From assembly GCA_018265835.1 (NCBI GenBank), contig JABLYK010000052.1:1-13533 (forward strand): DNA of 13,533 nucleotides, given 5' to 3'. Position 1 is the first letter of the stretch, and each line of letters opens with the position of its first letter. A program made the translations under genes and the position numbers. The DNA is from Oscillospiraceae bacterium. GTDB taxonomy: Bacteria > Bacillota > Clostridia > Oscillospirales > Oscillospiraceae. The notes beneath the pieces were generated by a model. That model was given only the letters and a program-made list of their open reading frames with translations. It did not search any database and had not been told where the DNA came from. Below are positions 13,524-13,533 of the stretch, piece after piece.

Positions 13524-13533
13524 CAAAAAAACT

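Noticed and set aside
13501..13524. tRNA- or ncRNA-like GC-rich foldback at the right edge
   Set aside because: A single 8-bp hairpin without cloverleaf arms; better explained as a terminator of a gene outside the window.
1..13533. CRISPR array, toxin-antitoxin pair, phage or transposase genes
   Set aside because: No regularly spaced direct repeats, no recognisable transposase, integrase or small toxin frames. The only direct repeat of note is the duplicated terminator around 10974-11232.

Overview
The window looks like chromosomal DNA from a GC-rich member of the Clostridia, most likely an Oscillospiraceae-like gut anaerobe. Evidence: strong AGGAGG-type ribosome binding sites, sigma-A-type promoters, many perfect-stem intrinsic terminators, and the Firmicutes neighbourhood mazG - hup - rqcP. 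The genus assignment is inference from gene content and protein style only. Most of the window is core housekeeping. The last roughly 2.6 kb is accessory in character.

Layout, left to right. (1) 1-1530, plus strand: MazG nucleotide pyrophosphohydrolase, DNA-binding protein HU and the ribosome quality-control factor RqcP. Each of the last two is followed by a perfect intrinsic terminator. (2) 1537-4612, minus strand: an uncharacterised small P-loop protein, glucose-6-phosphate isomerase (Pgi) and a secreted D-Ala-D-Ala carboxypeptidase. (3) 4613-4923: a divergent promoter region. (4) 4924-6225, plus: an AI-2E-family membrane transporter whose 3' end overlaps, tail to tail, a cysteine desulfurase on the minus strand (6202-7338). 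(5) 7367-8653, plus: MtaB tRNA methylthiotransferase. It starts only 28 bp from the desulfurase start, and the desulfurase promoter appears to lie inside the mtaB coding sequence. (6) 8709-10962, plus: serC-serA, an overlapping pair encoding the first two steps of serine synthesis. (7) 10963-11273: no gene. A compact, hairpin-rich, repeat-like element (10-bp terminal inverted repeats) lies between two identical 28-bp terminator copies. (8) 11274-11786: what looks like a 5'-truncated remnant of a DUF4367-type gene. (9) 11858-13432: a divergent pair, a DUF4097-type lipoprotein (minus) and a BmrR/Mta-like MerR regulator (plus). Their shared intergenic region holds a 9-3-9 dyad in a 19-bp promoter spacer, the classic arrangement for MerR activation.

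How the genes fit together: MazG, HU and RqcP handle nucleotide sanitation, nucleoid structure and rescue of stalled 50S subunits. The desulfurase supplies sulfur for Fe-S clusters and thiolated tRNA, and the adjacent MtaB is an Fe-S enzyme that adds a methylthio group to tRNA, so the two may be functionally related. SerC and SerA make phosphoserine. The regulator and lipoprotein at the right end look like a self-contained envelope-response module with visibly lower GC and different codon use from the rest.

I found no CRISPR array, no transposase, no rRNA or tRNA gene and no recognisable riboswitch. The best candidates for something under-described are the repeat element at 10974-11232, the MerR/lipoprotein module, and the desulfurase promoter embedded in mtaB.
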